Assembly: GCF_008042035.1 (NCBI RefSeq)
Contig: NZ_RDBL01000006.1
Span: 855,841-890,471 of the forward strand
Direction: 5' to 3'
Source of the DNA: Streptomyces sp. col6
GTDB lineage: Bacteria; Actinomycetota; Actinomycetes; Streptomycetales; Streptomycetaceae
Length of the DNA stretch: 34,631 nucleotides
Part shown: one piece after another, positions 31,963 to 34,631 of the stretch
Numbering within the stretch: the first letter of the stretch is position 1
Layout: each line of letters opens with the position of its first letter
The notes under the pieces: model-generated
Seen by the model: the letters and a program-made list of their open reading frames with translations, nothing else
Database searches by the model: none
What the model was told of the DNA's origin: nothing
Program-made: the position numbers and the translations under genes

Positions 31963-33137
31963 ACGACGACGAGATGTCGGTGGGCCTGGGGCGGCCGCCC
32001 GCGACCGCCCGGCAGGCGGGGATCAAGCTGCTGTGGATCGGCATATGGCTCGCCTTCATGAGCGCGCCGGTCAAGGACCTCGCCGACGGCAACCACACCC
32101 CGTGGGCGACCGTGCTCGGCGTCCTGGGGCTGCTGGTCTTCGTCGGCGCCTATCTGGTCCTCGTCTTCCGGCACACGTCGAAGGCGCTGGACCTCTTCCG
32201 GGTCCGGGCGTCGATCGCCTTCCTCGCGGCCCTCGCCGTCCTGCTGTCGCTGACGTTCGGCACGCCCTGGCTGGTGCTCTTCGTGTACGTGTCCGTCTCG
32301 GTCGGCGCCACGCTGCCGCTGAGGACCGCGCGCTGGCTGATCCCCGTCGTCACCGCCGTCCTGGTGGGCATCGGCGCGACCCTGGAGGACGCGCGCGAGA
32401 TCATCACCGCCCTGGTCTTCCCCGCTCTGCTCGGCGGCTTCGCGATGACCGGCGTACGGCAGCTGGTCCGCACCACGATCGAGCTGCGCGAGGCCCGCGC
32501 CACCGTCGCCCAGCTCGCCGCCAACGAGGAGCGCCTGCGCCTCGCCCGCGACCTGCACGACCTCCTCGGCCACTCGCTCTCGCTGATCACCCTCAAGAGC
32601 GAGCTGGCCGGGCGGATGCTCCCCGACCAGCCCGAGCGGGCCGCCGCCCAGGTCGCGGACATCGAACAGGTCAGCCGCCAGGCCCTGGTGGACGTACGCA
32701 GCGCCGTCACCGGTTACCGCCGGCCGACCCTCCCCGGCGAACTGGCCGGGGCCCGCACCGCGCTGGCCGCCGCCGGCGTCACCGCCGATGTGCCGGCCGA
32801 CGTTCCGGACGGCGTGCCCGAGAAGGTGGAGGAGGTGCTCGCCTGGGGGCTGCGGGAAGCCGTCACCAACGTCGTACGCCACAGCGGCGCGCACCGCTGC
32901 ACGGTCACGCTCGCCCCGCGCCAGACGCTCGACGGGCGGGTCCTCGAACTCACCGTCGCAGACGACGGCCGCGGCGCCACCGGCAGCGCGCCCGGCAACG
33001 GCCTCACCGGCCTCACCGAACGCCTCGCCTCCGTGGACGGCACCCTCAGCACCCGGGCCACCCACGCCCGTTCGGGCAAAGGCTTCACCATGGTCCTCAG
33101 CGTTCCGTTCGAATCCGGCCTAGGATCCGCGGAATGA
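31959..33137 (+). CDS. Sensor histidine kinase, NarL/DesK-type (HisKA_3)
   Basis: This 392-aa kinase has an N-terminal membrane sensor region with about six short hydrophobic segments (residues 20-165) and almost no extracytoplasmic domain, as in DesK and other intramembrane-sensing kinases. A coiled linker leads to the HisKA_3 box RLARDLHDLLGHSLSLI with phospho-acceptor His200. The ATPase domain has an N box in LREAVTNVVRHSGA and a G box in VADDGRGATGSAPGNGLTGLTERL. The GTG at 31959 overlaps the permease stop; an ATG at 31974 is an alternative. Its stop overlaps the regulator start (ATGA). It probably senses membrane state or the exporter's substrate and phosphorylates the next gene's product. 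Confidence 0.94.
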   Translation: MNDDEMSVGLGRPPATARQAGIKLLWIGIWLAFMSAPVKDLADGNHTPWATVLGVLGLLVFVGAYLVLVFRHTSKALDLFRVRASIAFLAALAVLLSLTFGTPWLVLFVYVSVSVGATLPLRTARWLIPVVTAVLVGIGATLEDAREIITALVFPALLGGFAMTGVRQLVRTTIELREARATVAQLAANEERLRLARDLHDLLGHSLSLITLKSELAGRMLPDQPERAAAQVADIEQVSRQALVDVRSAVTGYRRPTLPGELAGARTALAAAGVTADVPADVPDGVPEKVEEVLAWGLREAVTNVVRHSGAHRCTVTLAPRQTLDGRVLELTVADDGRGATGSAPGNGLTGLTERLASVDGTLSTRATHARSGKGFTMVLSVPFESGLGSAE

Positions 33138-33745
33138 GCATGATCAGACTTCTCCTCGCGGAGGACCAGTCCATGGTGCGCGAGGCCCTGGCGGCACTCC
33201 TCGGCCTGGAACCCGACATCGAGGTGGTCGCCCAGGTCGCCCGCGGCGACGAGGTCCTTGCGGCGGCCGAGGAACACGGCATCGACGTCGCCCTCCTGGA
33301 CATCGAGATGCCCGGCATGACCGGCATCGACGCGACGGCCCAGCTGCGCCGGGCGCTCCCGGACGTCAAGGTCGTCGTCGTCACCACCTTCGGCCGGCCC
33401 GGCTATCTGCGCCGTGCCATGGAGTCGGGCGCGGACGCCTTCCTGGTCAAGGACGCCCCGGCGTCGCAGCTCGCCGAAGCCGTACGCAAGGTGCTCGCCG
33501 GGGAACGCGTCATCGACCCCGGCCTCGCCGCCGCCGCCCTCGCCGACGGGGCGAGCCCGCTGACCGAACGCGAACGCGAGGTCCTGCGCACCGCCGCCGA
33601 CGGCTCGACCAACGCGGAGATCGCCGCCGCGCTGCACCTGTCCCAGGGCACCGTCCGCAACTACCTCTCCATGGCGATCCAGAAGATGGCCGCCCGCAAC
33701 CGCGCGGAGGCGGTCCGCATGGCCCGGGAGAAGGGCTGGCTGTAG
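33134..33745 (+). CDS. Response regulator, NarL/FixJ family (cognate of the kinase)
   Basis: This 203-aa protein has an N-terminal receiver domain with acidic pair Glu10/Asp11, phospho-acceptor Asp56 (VALLDIEMPG), a threonine in VVVVTTFG and a lysine in FLVKDAPAS. It ends in a LuxR-type helix-turn-helix (LTEREREVLRTAADGSTNAEIAAALHLSQGTVRNYL). The ATG at 33134 overlaps the kinase stop by 4 nt; an in-frame ATG 6 nt later (33140) is possible. It likely controls its own operon through the half-sites at 30203-30230. Part of its sequence (33229-33269) reappears inverted at the window end. Confidence 0.95.
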   Translation: MSMIRLLLAEDQSMVREALAALLGLEPDIEVVAQVARGDEVLAAAEEHGIDVALLDIEMPGMTGIDATAQLRRALPDVKVVVVTTFGRPGYLRRAMESGADAFLVKDAPASQLAEAVRKVLAGERVIDPGLAAAALADGASPLTEREREVLRTAADGSTNAEIAAALHLSQGTVRNYLSMAIQKMAARNRAEAVRMAREKGWL

Positions 33746-33772
33746 CGGGCGCCGCCGACGCGCCCCCGAAGG

Positions 33773-33790
33773 CGGCCCGGGGCCGGGCCG
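33773..33790. terminator. Small hairpin between convergent regulator genes
   Basis: CGGCCCG (33773-33779) and CGGGCCG (33784-33790) form a 7-bp stem with a 4-nt loop in the 82-bp gap between the two convergent response-regulator genes. It is short but placed to serve as a bidirectional terminator. Confidence 0.4.
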
Positions 33791-33827
33791 GCCCGCCCGC
33801 CACCACGGCGTCGCCGCCATGACGGAG

Positions 33828-34489
33828 TCACCTCCCCGGCGATACCAGTCCCGCCTCGTACGCGATGATCACCAGCTGCACCCGGTCCCGCGCACCGAGC
33901 TTGGCGAGCAGCCGGGTCAGATAGGTCTTCGCCGTGGCCACACTGATCACCAGGCGCTCCGCGATCTCCGCGTTGGACAGCCCGCTGCCGACCAGCACCA
34001 GTACCTCCCGCTCCCGTTCGGTGATCGCGGCGAGCGGCGCCGGGGGAGACGCGGCGGACGTGGGACGGGCCGCGAACTCCGTGATCAGCCGCCGGGTGAC
34101 GCTCGGCGCGATCAGGGCGTCCCCGGAGGCCACCACCCGGACCGCCGCGAGGATGTCGTCCAGCGCCATGTCCTTGACCAGGAACCCGGCGGCGCCGGCA
34201 CGCAGCGCCCCGTACACGTAATCGTCGTCGTCGAACGTCGTCAGGACCACCACATGCGCCGTGCTGTCCTGCGCGGCGATCCGCTCGGTGGCCTCGATGC
34301 CGTCCATGCCGGGCATCCGGATGTCCATCACGACGACGTCGGGGACCAGTCCAGCGGTCAGCCGGACCGCCTCCTCGCCGGTCCCCGCCTCGCCGACCAC
34401 CTCGATGTCCGGGGTGTCCGCCATGACCATGCGCAACGCGGTCCGCACCAGCGGCTGATCGTCGGCGAGCAGGACACGGATGCGAGCGG
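33828..34489 (-). CDS. Second NarL-type response regulator, true start not recoverable
   Basis: Reading leftward, the receiver domain begins IRVLLADDQPLVRTALRMV (about 34481 down), with phospho-acceptor Asp in VVVMDIRMPG, VVVLTTFDDDDY and FLVKDMAL. The LuxR-type helix-turn-helix is ITEREREVLVLVGSGLSNAEIAERLVISVATAKTYL. A GTG at 34448 would delete the first beta strand and the acidic pair, so it is not the real start. The natural start codon should lie a few codons before IRVLL, but from 34490 on the sequence is a mosaic of neighbouring genes. The frame stays open to the window edge, though the extra residues are not native. Its kinase partner would be expected just upstream, beyond the window. 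No close similarity to the other regulator's DNA within the coding part. Confidence 0.88.
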
Positions 34490-34631
34490 CGGCCGCCGCA
34501 AGGACCTCGTCGCCGCGGGCGACCTGGGCGCGAGGAGGTCGTGCAGGTCGCGGGCGAGGCGCAGGCGCTCCTCGTTGGCGGCGAGCTGGGCGACGGTGCG
34601 AGTGGCCGAGGAGGTCGTGCAGGTCGCGGGC
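34490..34631. other. Mosaic of inverted copies of the nearby kinase and regulator genes
   Basis: On the minus strand these 142 bases are three exact copies of plus-strand sequence from 1-2 kb away. Bases 34598-34631 equal kinase bases 32544-32577. Bases 34531-34597 equal kinase bases 32502-32568. Bases 34490-34530 equal regulator bases 33229-33269. The first two copies overlap in source (32544-32568 appears twice). The joins are abrupt and lie in GC-rich sequence with at most 1-2 shared bases. It displaces the expected 5' end of the second response regulator. The likely cause is a chimeric assembly or amplification end; a real fold-back rearrangement is possible. Confidence 0.9.

Overview
The window is very GC-rich actinobacterial DNA, almost certainly from a Streptomyces. 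The evidence is the codon bias, frequent GTG/TTG starts, 4-nt and 8-nt stop/start overlaps, a mycothiol gene (mshB), typA and many secreted lipoproteins. From memory, the order typA, two peptide-importer operons, peptidase, mshB resembles the bldK neighbourhood of Streptomyces coelicolor; this needs a synteny check.

Layout. 1-2016 (minus): a TPM-domain membrane protein cut off by the window start. 2089-4655: a MarR / 14-TM MFS exporter / isochorismatase-fold cassette behind a symmetric nested operator and closed by a 15-bp terminator hairpin. 4825-8082: an unusually long orphan family 5 substrate-binding lipoprotein and a small lipoprotein of unknown function. 8220-10127: typA. 10607-16495 and 16678-22672: two paralogous five-gene oligopeptide importer operons in tandem (binding lipoprotein, two permeases, two ATPases). 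22841-26394: a membrane protein, a convergent cytoplasmic S9 (DPP4-like) peptidase and a 64-aa membrane protein. 26476-27827: mshB and a DUF6113-like protein. 27993-30119: a long low-complexity protein with a YoaR/VanW-type extracellular domain. 30290-33745: an ABC-2 exporter coupled by stop/start overlaps to a histidine kinase and response regulator. 33828-34489 (minus): a second NarL-type response regulator. The last 142 bases are a mosaic of inverted copies of the nearby kinase and regulator genes, which looks like a chimeric contig end.

How it works together. The two importers would bring in di- and oligopeptides as nutrients or developmental signals, and the S9 peptidase could cut imported peptides. 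Their control regions differ. Operon 1 has a 479-bp upstream region with chained, mutually exclusive inverted repeats and a long leader hairpin. Operon 2 has a short inverted repeat, and the start of its first permease gene carries an exact 76-bp tandem duplication. That duplication leaves a decoy start codon and a 56-codon out-of-frame upstream ORF with a rare TTA codon over the real start, which is the most striking feature here.

Limits: all calls come from reading sequence and translations. No database search, RNA folding or alignment was run.
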